Source: Planctobacterium marinum
Lineage (GTDB): Bacteria; Pseudomonadota; Gammaproteobacteria; Enterobacterales; Alteromonadaceae
Length of the DNA: 64,000 nt
Assembly (NCBI RefSeq): GCF_020687805.1
Contig: NZ_JAJEWQ010000001.1
Coordinates: forward strand, 540,973 to 604,972
Direction of reading: 5' to 3'
Position numbers and translations under genes: made by a program. This document shows, piece by piece, positions 27,595 through 37,521 of the stretch. Every line of letters starts with the position of its first letter. Position 1 is the stretch's first letter. Under the pieces are notes generated by a model, which saw only the letters and a list, made by a program, of their open reading frames with translations, was not told where the DNA came from and did not search any database.

Positions 27595-28752
27595 TTAGAG
27601 TAATTCGCCGGCACCTTCTGCCAGAACCCGACGGCCCACAATCAGACGCATGATTTCGTTTGTACCTTCCAGGATTTGGTGTACACGTACATCACGCACA
27701 TGACGCTCAAGCGGGTACTCCTGAATGTAACCATAACCACCGTGGATCTGCAGCGCTTCGTCACACACTTTAAAACCAATGTCAGTAGCGAAGCGTTTCG
27801 CCATCGCACAATACGCCGTCATTTCCGGATCATTATTGTCCAGTTTAAAGGCTGCCAGACGCACCATCTGACGAGCGGCAACCAGTTCCGTGGTCATGTC
27901 GGCAATTTTAAACTGTAGTGCCTGAAATGCCGCCAGAGGTTTACCAAACTGAGAGCGCTCCTGCATATAGTTTTTGGCTGTATTCAGGGCTTGCTGTGCA
28001 GTACCAATAGAGCAGGTGGCGATATTAATACGACCGCCATCCAGACCTTTCATAGCAAAAGTAAAGCCCTGACCTTCGTCACCCAATAGATTAGTGACCG
28101 GGATGCGCACATTTTCAAAGGTTACAAGACGTGTAGGCTGGGCATTCCAGCCCATTTTTTCTTCGGCTTTGCCATAAATGATACCTTCAGCATCAGCGGG
28201 TACAACCACTGCAGAAATGCCTTTAGGGCCAGCTTCACCGGTACGTACCATAACCACCATGACGTCGGTTTCACCGGCGCCAGAGATAAACATCTTGGAG
28301 CCGTTGATCACATACTCATCACCTTCGCGTTTTGCGGATGTACGCAAGGAAGCGGCATCACTGCCCGAACCCGGTTCGGTTAGACAGTAAGACGCCAGTT
28401 TTTCACCTGTCACCAGTGCTTCGCACCATTCATTTTTAATAGCGTCAGTGCCCCAGGTGGCAATCATCCAGGAGGCCATATTGTGAATAGTCATCATGGC
28501 CGTAGTCGCAGTACAGCCCATTGCCAGCTGTTCAAAAATAATGGATGAATCTAAACGAGACAGTCCAAGACCACCGACTTCTTCCGGAGCATACAGGCCG
28601 CAAAAACCCAGTTCGCCCGCTTTTTGAATCACTTCTTTAGGAAAGTAGTGCTCTTTATCCCATTTAGCCGCATTCGGCGCTAATTCCTGCTCAGCAAACT
28701 GTCTGGCAGTATCAGCAAACGCAATTTGATCTTCAGTCAGATTAAAGTTCAC
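27595..28752 (-). CDS. Acyl-CoA dehydrogenase, probably isobutyryl-CoA dehydrogenase
   Basis: 385-residue FAD enzyme of the short/branched-chain ACAD group. Signatures CLTEPGSGSDAASLRT, the C-terminal QIHGGYGYIQEYPLERHVRD and the catalytic-base segment ILEGTNEIMR are intact. Sitting between mmsA and the hydrolase gene, it most likely oxidises isobutyryl-CoA to methacrylyl-CoA; 2-methylbutyryl-CoA could also be a substrate. FAD-linked electrons would pass to ETF. Confidence 0.93.
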   Translation of the reverse strand: MNFNLTEDQIAFADTARQFAEQELAPNAAKWDKEHYFPKEVIQKAGELGFCGLYAPEEVGGLGLSRLDSSIIFEQLAMGCTATTAMMTIHNMASWMIATWGTDAIKNEWCEALVTGEKLASYCLTEPGSGSDAASLRTSAKREGDEYVINGSKMFISGAGETDVMVVMVRTGEAGPKGISAVVVPADAEGIIYGKAEEKMGWNAQPTRLVTFENVRIPVTNLLGDEGQGFTFAMKGLDGGRINIATCSIGTAQQALNTAKNYMQERSQFGKPLAAFQALQFKIADMTTELVAARQMVRLAAFKLDNNDPEMTAYCAMAKRFATDIGFKVCDEALQIHGGYGYIQEYPLERHVRDVRVHQILEGTNEIMRLIVGRRVLAEGAGELL

Positions 28753-28766
28753 ATCTCACTCCTTTA

Positions 28767-30257
28767 TTAACGCAAGTGAATGGTCATATTCGGACCGGTA
28801 GGAATATCATCTTCAAACCAACGAGAGGTGATAGTTTTGGTTTCGGTGTAGAAACGTACTGCCTGCTTACCATAAGCATGCAAATCACCGAAGAATGAGT
28901 TTTTCCAGCCAGTGAAGGAGAAGAAAGGGAGTGGCACAGGAATGGGGACATTGATGCCTACCTGACCTACCTCAATTTCGTGTTGGTATTTACGTGCAGC
29001 AGCGCCACTGGCAGTAAAGATGGAGGTACCGTTGCCATAAGGATTGGCATTAACCAGTGCGATAGCTTCTTCCAGTGTGTCCACACACATGCAGCACAAT
29101 ACCGGACCAAAAATCTCTTCCTGATAAATGCTCATTTCACGCGTAACATTGCTGAACAAAGTTGGACCAATCCAGTTCCCGGACTCGTATCCTTCAACAG
29201 TGCATACTGAGCCATCTACTAAGCAGGTAGCGCCCTGCTCTTTACCTTTTTGGATATGGGCTAAAACGCGCTCTTTGGCCGCCGGGCTGATCACCGGACC
29301 AAATGCCGCTGACTCATCATCCCACAGGCCGGGTTTTACGTCGTTGAACAGTGGTACCAATTCATCAATCCATTCCTGTGCACTACCGACAAATACTGCA
29401 ACAGAAATCGCCATACAACGTTGCCCCGCAGCGCCCACTGATGAGCCTACCAGGTTATTCATAACCTGAGCTTTGTTGGCATCAGGCATGATCACGCTAT
29501 GGTTTTTAGCACCGGCAAAACACTGTGCGCGTTTCATATTTTCGGTAGCCGTTTTATAAATATACTGACCTACCGGCACAGAACCGACAAACGACACGGC
29601 TTTAATGTCCTGATGATGCAACAATCCATCAACAGTCGATTTATCACCGTGCAGAACATTTAATACGCCTTTTGGTGCACCGGCTTGCATGAAAAGCTCA
29701 GCCAGTTTCATCGGCGTCATGGGGTCCTGCTCAGATGGCTTAAGTACAAAAGTATTACCCGCCGCGATAGCCATCGGGAACATCCACAAGGGGATCATAG
29801 CCGGAAAGTTAAAGGGAGTAATACCGGCGCAAACACCCAAAGGTTGGATATAACTGTAGGTGTCGATACCACGGGCAACGTTTTCTACCGTTTCACCCAT
29901 CATCAGAGCCGGCATATTAATGGCTTGCTCTACGACTTCAATGCCACGCCAGACATCGCCCTTTGCATCTGCGAAGGTTTTACCGGTTTCCTGGCTCAGG
30001 ATTTTGGCAATTTCGTCGTGGTTTTCTTTTAACAATGCCTGGTAACGCATCATCACACGGGCACGCTCAGAAACAGGCGTTTCGCGCCAGGTTTCAAAGG
30101 CGGCTTTGGCTGCAGCAACAGCCTTTTCCACTTCCATGGCTTCCGCTACAGGTGCCAGGGCAATAGTTTCATTGTTGGCAGGGTTGGTTACATCGATAGT
30201 TTTTGTGCTTTGAGAGGCGACGAATTCGCCGTCAATTAACAAGGGAACGGTTTGCAT
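28767..30257 (-). CDS. mmsA: Methylmalonate-semialdehyde dehydrogenase (CoA-acylating)
   Basis: 496 residues from the ATG at 30257; a TTG 3 codons upstream is less likely. The CoA-dependent aldehyde dehydrogenase shows [13 protein letters not shown], the NAD-binding [11 protein letters not shown] and the catalytic Cys in [12 protein letters not shown]. It converts methylmalonate semialdehyde to propionyl-CoA, the last valine-specific step. First gene of a five-gene operon (mmsA, acyl-CoA dehydrogenase, hydrolase, mmsB, SDR), with a LiuR-like palindrome about 60 bp upstream. Confidence 0.95.
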   Translation of the reverse strand: MQTVPLLIDGEFVASQSTKTIDVTNPANNETIALAPVAEAMEVEKAVAAAKAAFETWRETPVSERARVMMRYQALLKENHDEIAKILSQETGKTFADAKGDVWRGIEVVEQAINMPALMMGETVENVARGIDTYSYIQPLGVCAGITPFNFPAMIPLWMFPMAIAAGNTFVLKPSEQDPMTPMKLAELFMQAGAPKGVLNVLHGDKSTVDGLLHHQDIKAVSFVGSVPVGQYIYKTATENMKRAQCFAGAKNHSVIMPDANKAQVMNNLVGSSVGAAGQRCMAISVAVFVGSAQEWIDELVPLFNDVKPGLWDDESAAFGPVISPAAKERVLAHIQKGKEQGATCLVDGSVCTVEGYESGNWIGPTLFSNVTREMSIYQEEIFGPVLCCMCVDTLEEAIALVNANPYGNGTSIFTASGAAARKYQHEIEVGQVGINVPIPVPLPFFSFTGWKNSFFGDLHAYGKQAVRFYTETKTITSRWFEDDIPTGPNMTIHLR

Positions 30258-30317
30258 AGGGTACAAGCTCTTTTGTTAATGTTAAGAAATTGTAGCGACT
30301 TTAGCAGAGTTTTAACC

Positions 30318-30333
30318 TTTACGTTAACGTCAA
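30318..30333. promoter_or_regulatory. LiuR-like operator upstream of mmsA
   Basis: TTTACGTTAACGTCAA is a near-perfect palindrome (one mismatched pair) of the form TTACGT-N2-ACGTAA, 60 bp upstream of mmsA. The same motif occurs upstream of liuR at 42365-42383. LiuR of the MerR family is known to control branched-chain amino acid and fatty acid catabolism in gammaproteobacteria through such palindromes. Confidence 0.6.
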
Positions 30334-30503
30334 TTTAAAAAATATCCTCCGCCAAAGTGACAACCAGAGCTTACACTCCTGATTGAAAACCCATCGGCAC
30401 AGAAGATTGGCGAGTTAAACATTGAGAAAAAACGAGTAATTATTTGCGCATTCAGACTTTCTTACATAAGGTTAAGCAATAGGCAGATTATTAAGAGAGT
30501 GAT

Positions 30504-30773
30504 ATGAACAGACCGCGTGGAGATCAAATAAGTCATCATCGTACCTACGAAACGTCCAGTGATCGCCGGGACAATGCTAACCGAACTCATGGTCAGCAGC
30601 GTACCCGCTCAGGGTCAATTGAAATAAGACGTCGTTCAGGCTCGGTGGACCATTTTCATTATCACGAGAATCGCAATACAACCGGGTTTATGGTCAGCAG
30701 AGGGACTCATACCGACAGACATGGCACAGTGACACATGGGCGCAGAAATGTAGACTCATCCTATAACCCATAA
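30504..30773 (+). CDS. Small hypothetical basic protein (doubtful)
   Basis: 89 residues, rich in Arg, His, Ser and Thr, with a duplicated RSGS(I/V) element (RTRSGSIEIRRRSGSVDHF). A GAGAG sequence about 4 nt before the ATG could be a ribosome site, and the frame fills most of an otherwise empty gap between mmsA and the convergent GGDEF-EAL gene. I recognise no family. It may be a real small protein or chance. Confidence 0.35.
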   Translation: MNRPRGDQISHHRTYETSSDRRDNANRTHGQQRTRSGSIEIRRRSGSVDHFHYHENRNTTGFMVSRGTHTDRHGTVTHGRRNVDSSYNP

Positions 30774-30872
30774 AAAACAGGCGTCAGGTCAACGGTAAAT
30801 CGTTAGGTTTATTCAAAAAACGGGTTAGTCTTTTCGGCAGATAAACGTCAGAACAGCTTTAATGGGGGTTGT

Positions 30873-32783
30873 TCAGGCTTTTCGCGCCTGCGAATTAAGC
30901 AACGCAACAAAGTCTTTGGCGGGCAATGGAGGAGACCAATAATATCCCTGACCATAAACACAGCCTAAAGATTTGAGTTCAGCTGCGATCTCGGCGCTTT
31001 CTACGCCTTCTGCGACATTTTCCAGATTCATTGTGCGACTCATCTGAATAATGGCATTCACAATGTGCTGCTGTTGCAAGTTCGTCAGCATATTGCGTAC
31101 AAAAGACATATCAATTTTTAACGTAGACGCATTAAAGTTAGATAAATAATTCAGGTTTGAATAACCGGTACCAAAATCATCAATAGCAAAATTAACCCCT
31201 TTATCAACCATGCTGTAAATTTGTTGCTGAATGTGGTCAGTATTGCCAATAAACAAAGACTCGGTGATCTCCAATTCCAACATGCTCGGATCTAATTTGA
31301 ACCTTTGTAGCGCCCGGAAAACATGGTTTGGCAAATTTCCTCGTTTAAACTGCACCGAAGAAATATTGACTGCGACAGTCATCCCTTTGAACCCAAGCTG
31401 ATGCCATTCCGAACATTGTTCACATGCTGTTTCTATTACCCATTTGCCAATTTCCACTATCAGTCCAGACTCTTCAGCCACGGGTATGAAGGTATTTGGT
31501 GGTATAATAGCCCCGTTTTTATGCCAGCGGATCAAGGCCTCTGCCCCAACGATTGTATTGGATTGCAGATCGACTTTAGGCTGGTAATAAAGCTCAAATT
31601 CCCGATTTTCCAAAGCGCTTTTAAGATCCTGAACCATATTAAGACGATGCAAAATGTCTTTTTCCATACCACTTTCATAAAACTGATAGGAATTAGGTTC
31701 ATCTAACTTGGCCCGGTAAACGGCAAAATTTGCCTTTCTGCGTAACTCTGCAAAGCTATCCCCATCAAATGGAGCGGCGGTGACACCAAGCGAACAGGTC
31801 ATTTCGTGGTCATAGCCCGCCAAAAACAAAGGTAAAATCGTAGTTCTGATGGTCTGGTGGCAAAATTCATTCAACGCTTCAAAATCCGGGACCCTGGTAG
31901 TAAGAGTAAATTCTGTTCCCGAGGTTCGGTAAACGTTGGTTTTGTTGTTTTCCAGTTTTCTCAGTCGCTTCGCCAATTTAATTAATATTTGATCCCCAAA
32001 ATCGTGACCAAGAGTTGAGTTGATCCAGTTAAAATTGTTTATGTGCAATATAACAAAGCCCTGAATACTGCCTTTATTGGAGAGGTTTTTAACACCAACC
32101 GAAATATCCTGTTTGCATTTCTCACTGTTTGGCAATCCGGTCAAATCGTCATACAAAATCCGTCGCTCTGAGTCTTTACGAACGGTTTCGTTATACTTTG
32201 TTTCCTCTGACAGTTTAATCACCAAAGATTTGATGAAGTTGGAAATTATAAAAATACCTAAGCCATATAACACCAACATCGCCGCCATATCATTGGCTTT
32301 GGCCCATATTGAATACTGGCTTATGACTTTGTTTTCAATGATGTTTACCGCAACCGCATAGGCAATTGCATAATAGCTAGCCACCATAAACAGGACTAAC
32401 GGAACAACCAGTACTTTACCCCCCAGAAACACGGCGAAAATCACCACAAACGGGTATAGTACAAGTGAGCTATCGTACAAACCGTCGAAGTAAAATGCTT
32501 TAGACAAGGCGAAAATTGCGACAGTCCATAGCATCATACCGGCAACAATATTGCTGGTATCAGTGTTGAGAAACCAGGTTAATGCCATCAAAAAGCAGAT
32601 TATCAATACGCACTCAATAACCCACGCACCGTCGCTTTGCACCAGACCGCTAACCGCAACGAACAAAAACAGCATAATAAACACATTATTCACGGCAACC
32701 ACCCGTGAAATGCGTGACTTCATATCGTTAAACAACAATATAGATTCGGCAACGCGTTTTACGCTGGGTAATTGCCTAGACAT
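30873..32783 (-). CDS. Membrane GGDEF(degenerate)-EAL phosphodiesterase
   Basis: 636-residue protein with five or six membrane helices (residues ~30-195), a degenerate GGDEF domain (SGTEF, no I-site) and an EAL domain with intact GAEALIRWH, NISSVQF, ELEITES, IDDFGTGYSN and VAEGVES motifs. It is expected to hydrolyse c-di-GMP. Its start overlaps the end of the upstream GGDEF gene by 8 nt, giving a cyclase and a phosphodiesterase translated from one message, last in a four-gene operon with a periplasmic and an outer-membrane protein. Confidence 0.92.
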   Translation of the reverse strand: MSRQLPSVKRVAESILLFNDMKSRISRVVAVNNVFIMLFLFVAVSGLVQSDGAWVIECVLIICFLMALTWFLNTDTSNIVAGMMLWTVAIFALSKAFYFDGLYDSSLVLYPFVVIFAVFLGGKVLVVPLVLFMVASYYAIAYAVAVNIIENKVISQYSIWAKANDMAAMLVLYGLGIFIISNFIKSLVIKLSEETKYNETVRKDSERRILYDDLTGLPNSEKCKQDISVGVKNLSNKGSIQGFVILHINNFNWINSTLGHDFGDQILIKLAKRLRKLENNKTNVYRTSGTEFTLTTRVPDFEALNEFCHQTIRTTILPLFLAGYDHEMTCSLGVTAAPFDGDSFAELRRKANFAVYRAKLDEPNSYQFYESGMEKDILHRLNMVQDLKSALENREFELYYQPKVDLQSNTIVGAEALIRWHKNGAIIPPNTFIPVAEESGLIVEIGKWVIETACEQCSEWHQLGFKGMTVAVNISSVQFKRGNLPNHVFRALQRFKLDPSMLELEITESLFIGNTDHIQQQIYSMVDKGVNFAIDDFGTGYSNLNYLSNFNASTLKIDMSFVRNMLTNLQQQHIVNAIIQMSRTMNLENVAEGVESAEIAAELKSLGCVYGQGYYWSPPLPAKDFVALLNSQARKA

Positions 32784-34365
32784 GGTTAACCTGGACTTGC
32801 TGTGTTTCTTCAGAAAAGTGTAAGAAATGCTCGGGTTGGGTCTCTTTTAACTTTTTCGACTGGTACATTGCTTTATCTGCGAGGTGCAGCAAGGTTTGTA
32901 AATCTAAAGAATCATCCGGATAGCTTGCTGCCCCGACGCTGGCACCTATGGTTACATTTTGCTCAAAGTTTCGTAAATAAAAGGGTTTAGAAATCCGATT
33001 TACCAATCTTGTTACTATTTCTCGTGTTTCAGACTGGTCAGCCTGACTGAGTAGCAGCACAAACTCATCACCTCCCCAACGTCCGCCAAAGTCTTCAGGG
33101 CGAAGCGTCTTCTTAATGCGATCAGCCACAAAAATCAGAATTTCATCGCCCGCTTTGTGCCCATAGATATCGTTTACCTGTTTGAACCAATTTAAGTCCA
33201 GCAACACCAACATAAATCGACTTTGAGTGGTCATCAGGGTGGTCAGTTGCTTTTCCAGTCCCTGGCGATTTAACATTTTAGTGAGCTTGTCAAAATCTGC
33301 CTGATAGGCGAGATCATCCAGTTCTCGTTTACGCTTCGAAATGTCGTGTAAAGTTACCTGATAGTACTCACGCATATCTTCGCTAATGATTGCAGTGACC
33401 ACCACCTGAACCCAGAAATGTTGGTTACCATCCTCGGTTTTAAGTTTAAACTCTCCGGTTGCGATTTCTTCGTTTGCAAAGGCAACTTCTACGACCCTGG
33501 AAAGCGAATCAGGATCATCAAATAAATCCTTCAGCAATGGGCCGAAACTTTTTCTGAGTTGCAAATCCAGTTTATTCAGTACTTTTTCAAAGGCACTGTT
33601 AAACAGCAGAATATTGCCACCAGGCTCCATCAAAATAATCGGCGACAGGGAATTTTCAAATAGCATCCGAAAACGTTTTTCCAATGCTTCAATTTCTTCT
33701 CGTAACTTCCTTTCCTGATTAAACTGACTTTCTGTTTTATCCAGTAATTCGTTGACATCCCGCACCAACAAACCAAGTTCACTGCCATCGTGAAACTCCG
33801 GAACCATTAACCGCTTGCCCTCCCCAGGTCTGGTATGATGCAGAGCTTTCGCAATGGCAATAATTGGCCGGGTGATCAGAAAAAATGCAACAAATATTGA
33901 GACTATCGTAACCACCAGAGCCTGAAGCACCATGGCATTGGAATTCTCGGTGGCCAATTGGCTGGCCCGCAACTCGATAAATTCCACATTGGGCTCAATG
34001 AGTAATTGTCCGATGGTCTTATTGGGTTCAAATAACGATTTGATGGGGAAAGCAATGGGGTTGTTCAATGGTTGCTCATGTGTTCTGACAACCGTTTCTT
34101 CGAAAGACATACTGGCATTTAAAACGATGTCGTTTGTGATAAGTCCATCTATCACTTCCTGCGCCAAATCTTTCTCTGCCAGATAAGCCGCAGTGGCCGC
34201 AGTGGCTTCAACGGTTTTATACAGACTATCAATACTTTGATGGGCAAACCCGATCTCTTTGTTAACCGTCAACCGGTAAAACAATTGGGTAGACAACAAT
34301 CCTATTGCGATTGATGCGAACCCAATGACCACAGCGAGTCGTACTAATAATCCGCTCTTATTCAT
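32776..34365 (-). CDS. Membrane HAMP-PAS-GGDEF diguanylate cyclase
   Basis: 529 residues: TM1 near 8-28, a periplasmic sensor of ~115 residues, TM2 (VLQALVVTIVSIFVAFFLI), HAMP, coiled coil, a PAS domain (~225-345) and a GGDEF domain with intact WGGDEF and an I-site RPED five residues before it. It should make c-di-GMP with product inhibition. It overlaps the upstream PBP-like gene by 8 nt. The neighbouring periplasmic protein is a plausible ligand-binding partner for its sensor region. Confidence 0.92.
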   Translation of the reverse strand: MNKSGLLVRLAVVIGFASIAIGLLSTQLFYRLTVNKEIGFAHQSIDSLYKTVEATAATAAYLAEKDLAQEVIDGLITNDIVLNASMSFEETVVRTHEQPLNNPIAFPIKSLFEPNKTIGQLLIEPNVEFIELRASQLATENSNAMVLQALVVTIVSIFVAFFLITRPIIAIAKALHHTRPGEGKRLMVPEFHDGSELGLLVRDVNELLDKTESQFNQERKLREEIEALEKRFRMLFENSLSPIILMEPGGNILLFNSAFEKVLNKLDLQLRKSFGPLLKDLFDDPDSLSRVVEVAFANEEIATGEFKLKTEDGNQHFWVQVVVTAIISEDMREYYQVTLHDISKRKRELDDLAYQADFDKLTKMLNRQGLEKQLTTLMTTQSRFMLVLLDLNWFKQVNDIYGHKAGDEILIFVADRIKKTLRPEDFGGRWGGDEFVLLLSQADQSETREIVTRLVNRISKPFYLRNFEQNVTIGASVGAASYPDDSLDLQTLLHLADKAMYQSKKLKETQPEHFLHFSEETQQVQVNHV

Positions 34366-34795
34366 TGAATCGATACACGACTTTTACGTCGTCCGTAATA
34401 TTGTCAGCCTGAATATAGGCTATCGCAGAATTTGACGTGGCAACAACTTGCAGCACTGCCTGCTCATCCTGTTCCTGCACAGGAGGCCTTACCCGCCCTG
34501 TAAACTTAACCCTGGACCAATAGGCATTAACCCTATTTAATGGCATCCCCACAAGCTCTTTGTAAAACACTTCTTTGAGTTTGTGGTTGTTGTCTATGTC
34601 TAACGGCTGTGCTTTACGGCCATCGGGAAAAGCGACGTATTTCCCCATGTATAAATCGATAAGTTGCGTTCTTGATAGTTCGGCTGTCGGATTATTTTTG
34701 TTGACCACAACAACAAGGTTAGAGGCATCAGGTGTACTGACAGCACCGAGACTGCTAACCAGGAGCAATGATTTAAGTAGTGTGCACCCGACCAT
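34358..34795 (-). CDS. Short periplasmic phosphate-binding-like (PstS-like) protein
   Basis: 145-residue protein with an N-terminal signal (LLKSLLLVSSLGAVSTPDA) and one PBP-like lobe: LVVVVNKNNPTAELSRTQLIDLYMGK and NSAIAYIQAD. It is far smaller than a transport PstS (~320), so it likely binds a ligand for signalling. It overlaps both neighbours, a porin-like gene (1 nt) and a diguanylate cyclase (8 nt), without any ABC transporter genes nearby. The ligand may be phosphate or another oxyanion; this is not determined. Confidence 0.8.
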   Translation of the reverse strand: MVGCTLLKSLLLVSSLGAVSTPDASNLVVVVNKNNPTAELSRTQLIDLYMGKYVAFPDGRKAQPLDIDNNHKLKEVFYKELVGMPLNRVNAYWSRVKFTGRVRPPVQEQDEQAVLQVVATSNSAIAYIQADNITDDVKVVYRFNE

Positions 34796-36054
34796 CAGAA
34801 TGTAAAACTCAGATTTGAAAACAAGGCATTGACTTTTCCAACTGGCTCGTTGAAGTTACCGCCTGGTTCAGGAGGCTGCCAAAGTGTACTGCCTCCGTTG
34901 TCTATACGTGTATGATCCCACTGTAACTTAAATGACATGTTATCGGAAAAATCCCAACGCCACCCCAGTGACAAGGTTTTTTGGTTAACATTAAAAAATC
35001 CGAGCACCCCCAACGCTTCAAAATACAAATCGGTAGCAAATGGAATGTTTTGCAACATAGCTAAATCAACAGCACCCACCTCATATTGCTTAGTTTCACT
35101 GTAAGCGATTGAAAAGAAGAAATTATGCAAATCGGTATGATACACACCGCTAAAGTAGCCACTATGCATATCCTGGACAGTCAGCGAATCAGCGTTGATC
35201 TGGGCTAACTCGGTCATAAAGGTCATACTTTCAGCACGATATTGGCCACTCACAGACGTATATTTGCCCGTCTGATTATTCAAATCAATTCCCGCAGCGA
35301 CCTCATTTACACTGGGCCAAAATTGCTCGAAGATCGGTACCTGAATACTCAACGCGCGCAGTCCGTTAGCGAGCGGCGTAATGAGAGTCGAGTCGAATTT
35401 TACCTGAGTATGATTTAACGCTATATCCCAGTCAAAGGTTTGATAATCTAAAGCCAGCCCCACAATATTATCAAGATTAAGTGGTGTGACATTTGATGAG
35501 CTAAACCCCGTCACACCATACTCACTTTCACCATAAAACATTTTGGCAGAAAACGTTCCATTACCTGCCGGACGGCGATAAGTAATGTCAAGACCATCGA
35601 GATGGCGATGAGGAACAATCCCGTAGATCTCAGAAGGAACATGGGCCCAAGGGTAAGCGAAACCAATATCGCGAAACTCAGTCAGTAAAAACAAATCCAG
35701 AGCCGTGCGGCCGATACGCACTGACCAATCTGCGGTAGGCGTGTAACGCACGAACGCCAAGTTTACCATGGAGTCCAAACTGTACTCTTCCTGTTCACGA
35801 TAAATTACTTGCACCACGGCATCGAAGCTGGAATTAGCAATAATATCGAACTGCAAACCCAGGTTACTGGTTTGTGCAAAGTCGAACTCGCTGTCGAATA
35901 CTCCCCCAACCCTGGAAAAATCTGACCGGTAGCCGAACTCGTCTGAATCTGTAACAACCAGACCTATCGTTCCAAATCCCGAAACATTGACCGAAGATGA
36001 TGCCTGTAACGGGTAACAAACCCACAGGAAAATAAGAGAGATTATGCTTTTCAT
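34795..36054 (-). CDS. Outer-membrane porin-like beta-barrel protein
   Basis: 419 residues from the ATG at 36054 (AAGG six bases upstream), opening with a signal peptide (MKSIISLIFLWVCYPLQA). The body alternates polar and aromatic strands and ends in NALFSNLSFTF, the terminal Phe expected for outer-membrane barrel insertion. It includes VRIGRTALDLFLLTEFRDIGFAYPW, seen in many Alteromonadales porin-like proteins. First gene of the operon with the PstS-like protein and two c-di-GMP enzymes. Its cargo is unknown. Confidence 0.8.
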   Translation of the reverse strand: MKSIISLIFLWVCYPLQASSSVNVSGFGTIGLVVTDSDEFGYRSDFSRVGGVFDSEFDFAQTSNLGLQFDIIANSSFDAVVQVIYREQEEYSLDSMVNLAFVRYTPTADWSVRIGRTALDLFLLTEFRDIGFAYPWAHVPSEIYGIVPHRHLDGLDITYRRPAGNGTFSAKMFYGESEYGVTGFSSSNVTPLNLDNIVGLALDYQTFDWDIALNHTQVKFDSTLITPLANGLRALSIQVPIFEQFWPSVNEVAAGIDLNNQTGKYTSVSGQYRAESMTFMTELAQINADSLTVQDMHSGYFSGVYHTDLHNFFFSIAYSETKQYEVGAVDLAMLQNIPFATDLYFEALGVLGFFNVNQKTLSLGWRWDFSDNMSFKLQWDHTRIDNGGSTLWQPPEPGGNFNEPVGKVNALFSNLSFTF

Positions 36055-36613
36055 GCCAGCCTTCAAATTTGCTTTAGTATTTACCAGCACCAGCTTGCTG
36101 TAACATTATTGATATCGAACCCAGCGTATCAGGGTAAACCACGATTGCGTTTCTGTAGCGAAATCCTGTTACTACAAAAACTGCAGAAGATAACCCCAAA
36201 AGCCCTGATAGCTAAACACACACCAGGATATCATAATCAATCTACACGTAAATTCACAATTATGCCAAGTTAGGCCTTAAAACTGTTCAAATAAAACAAA
36301 TGGTTAATGGTACTTTTTGTTGGCCTGGTAATTGACAAACTTATTACTCAACAGTGATTGTAGCTTACAGTGCAATTCAGCACATCGTTACACCTGAATG
36401 TCAGGATTTACACTCGAGTAAAGCGCAATACAAGTTGCCTGGTAGTCGGTATCAGCACAACTTACGTCGTAATTAAGTTGACTCAATACTAAATGTTGCA
36501 AGATAAAATATCTCTGAGTAAATTTAGTCAAAATTTGTCGGTTATAGAATTGCCACACATCTAATAGTGGCATATGCTTAACACGGAATAGAAAAATAAT
36601 AGGGAAATCACTC
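36055..36613. other. Divergent intergenic region before the borosin operon
   Basis: 560 bp of AT-rich DNA between the porin-like operon (minus) and the methyltransferase gene (plus). It must carry both promoters. A TTGACA at 36332 has no good -10 partner. The 75-codon minus-strand frame at 36388-36615 has no recognisable product and I treat it as chance. No RNA structure was identified. Confidence 0.45.
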
Positions 36614-37438
36614 ATGACTGCAAACCAAGGCAGCCTGACGATTGCCGGATGCGGCCTGCATCCTGGCCATATGACACTTGAAACCGAAAGCTTGATTAAA
36701 AATGCTGAAAAGGTGTTATTAGTGGCCCCAAATCCGCTCTCTATTCAGCACATTATCAGCCTGAATAACACCACCGAACACCTGGGTAAATACTACAACG
36801 AAGAAGGCATTTCCCGCCCTGACATTTATAAAAAAATGGCCATGCACATTGTTGATCTGGTGCGCAATGGTGTTCAGGTAGTTACTGTTTTTTATGGCCA
36901 CCCAGGCGTGTTTGTCACCTCCACCCGGCTGGCCAGCAATGTCTTAAAAAATGAAGGTTACCCGGTAAAAATGTTGCCGGGCATCGCTGCTGATGCCTGC
37001 CTCTATGCAGACCTTGACCTGGACCCTGCAGATACGGGCTGCCAATCTTACGAAGCAACACGCTTTTTATTAACCAGGCGAACTCCGGATACGAGCGCCG
37101 CATTAATACTGTGGCAATTGGGATTAACCGGCGAGCACACTAATGATCATTTTAAACCTGGCGAGCAGGGCCTAAAGGCTCTCAGTCGATTATTGGCTGA
37201 GTATTATCCAGCAAGTCATAAAGTATGTGTTTATGAAGCTCCTACCCTGCCGGGGTTTGCGCCGCGTATAGATTGGATGACCATTGAAGAGCTGGCTACT
37301 GCTGATGTCAATACCATCAGTACCTTGTACGTACCAGCAGGTAATGAACCCACTTTTGCCGAAGACCGCCTAGCCTGGTTGGGTTTAACCGAAGCAGACA
37401 TTGAACATTGGGAAGAATACGAAGAGTTCGAAGATTGA
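36614..37438 (+). CDS. Split-borosin peptide alpha-N-methyltransferase
   Basis: 274-residue SAM-dependent enzyme of the tetrapyrrole (corrin/porphyrin) methylase fold, but of the borosin branch. It matches the fungal OphMA and Shewanella SonM pattern closely: GSLTIAGCGLHPGHMTLE at the N-terminus, KYYNEEGISRPDIYKKM, VFYGHPGVFV and LPGIAADACLYADLDLDP. The residues proposed for catalysis in OphMA (Arg, Tyr, Tyr) correspond to R68, Y72 and Y94. Unlike OphMA it carries no precursor at its C-terminus, which ends in a short acidic tail; the candidate precursor is the next gene. It would methylate backbone amides of that peptide. An AGGGA ribosome site lies 8 nt upstream of the ATG. Confidence 0.9.
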   Translation: MTANQGSLTIAGCGLHPGHMTLETESLIKNAEKVLLVAPNPLSIQHIISLNNTTEHLGKYYNEEGISRPDIYKKMAMHIVDLVRNGVQVVTVFYGHPGVFVTSTRLASNVLKNEGYPVKMLPGIAADACLYADLDLDPADTGCQSYEATRFLLTRRTPDTSAALILWQLGLTGEHTNDHFKPGEQGLKALSRLLAEYYPASHKVCVYEAPTLPGFAPRIDWMTIEELATADVNTISTLYVPAGNEPTFAEDRLAWLGLTEADIEHWEEYEEFED

Positions 37439-37521
37439 GCCAGTTAAGCAGTATGGCTTTTTAACTTGTTAGCAAATGCGCAAACAAGAAACTAAAACGA
37501 AGGTAAAAAGAGGAACGTAAA

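Noticed and set aside
36388-36615. 75-codon minus-strand frame in the promoter region of the borosin operon
   Set aside because: Overlaps the methyltransferase start, no ribosome site, no recognisable protein.
36614-37438. Methylase as a cobalamin or siroheme biosynthesis enzyme
   Set aside because: The fold is shared, but the SRxxxYxxM and YGHPGVF segments with the adjacent small protein fit borosin enzymes, and no cobalamin genes are nearby.
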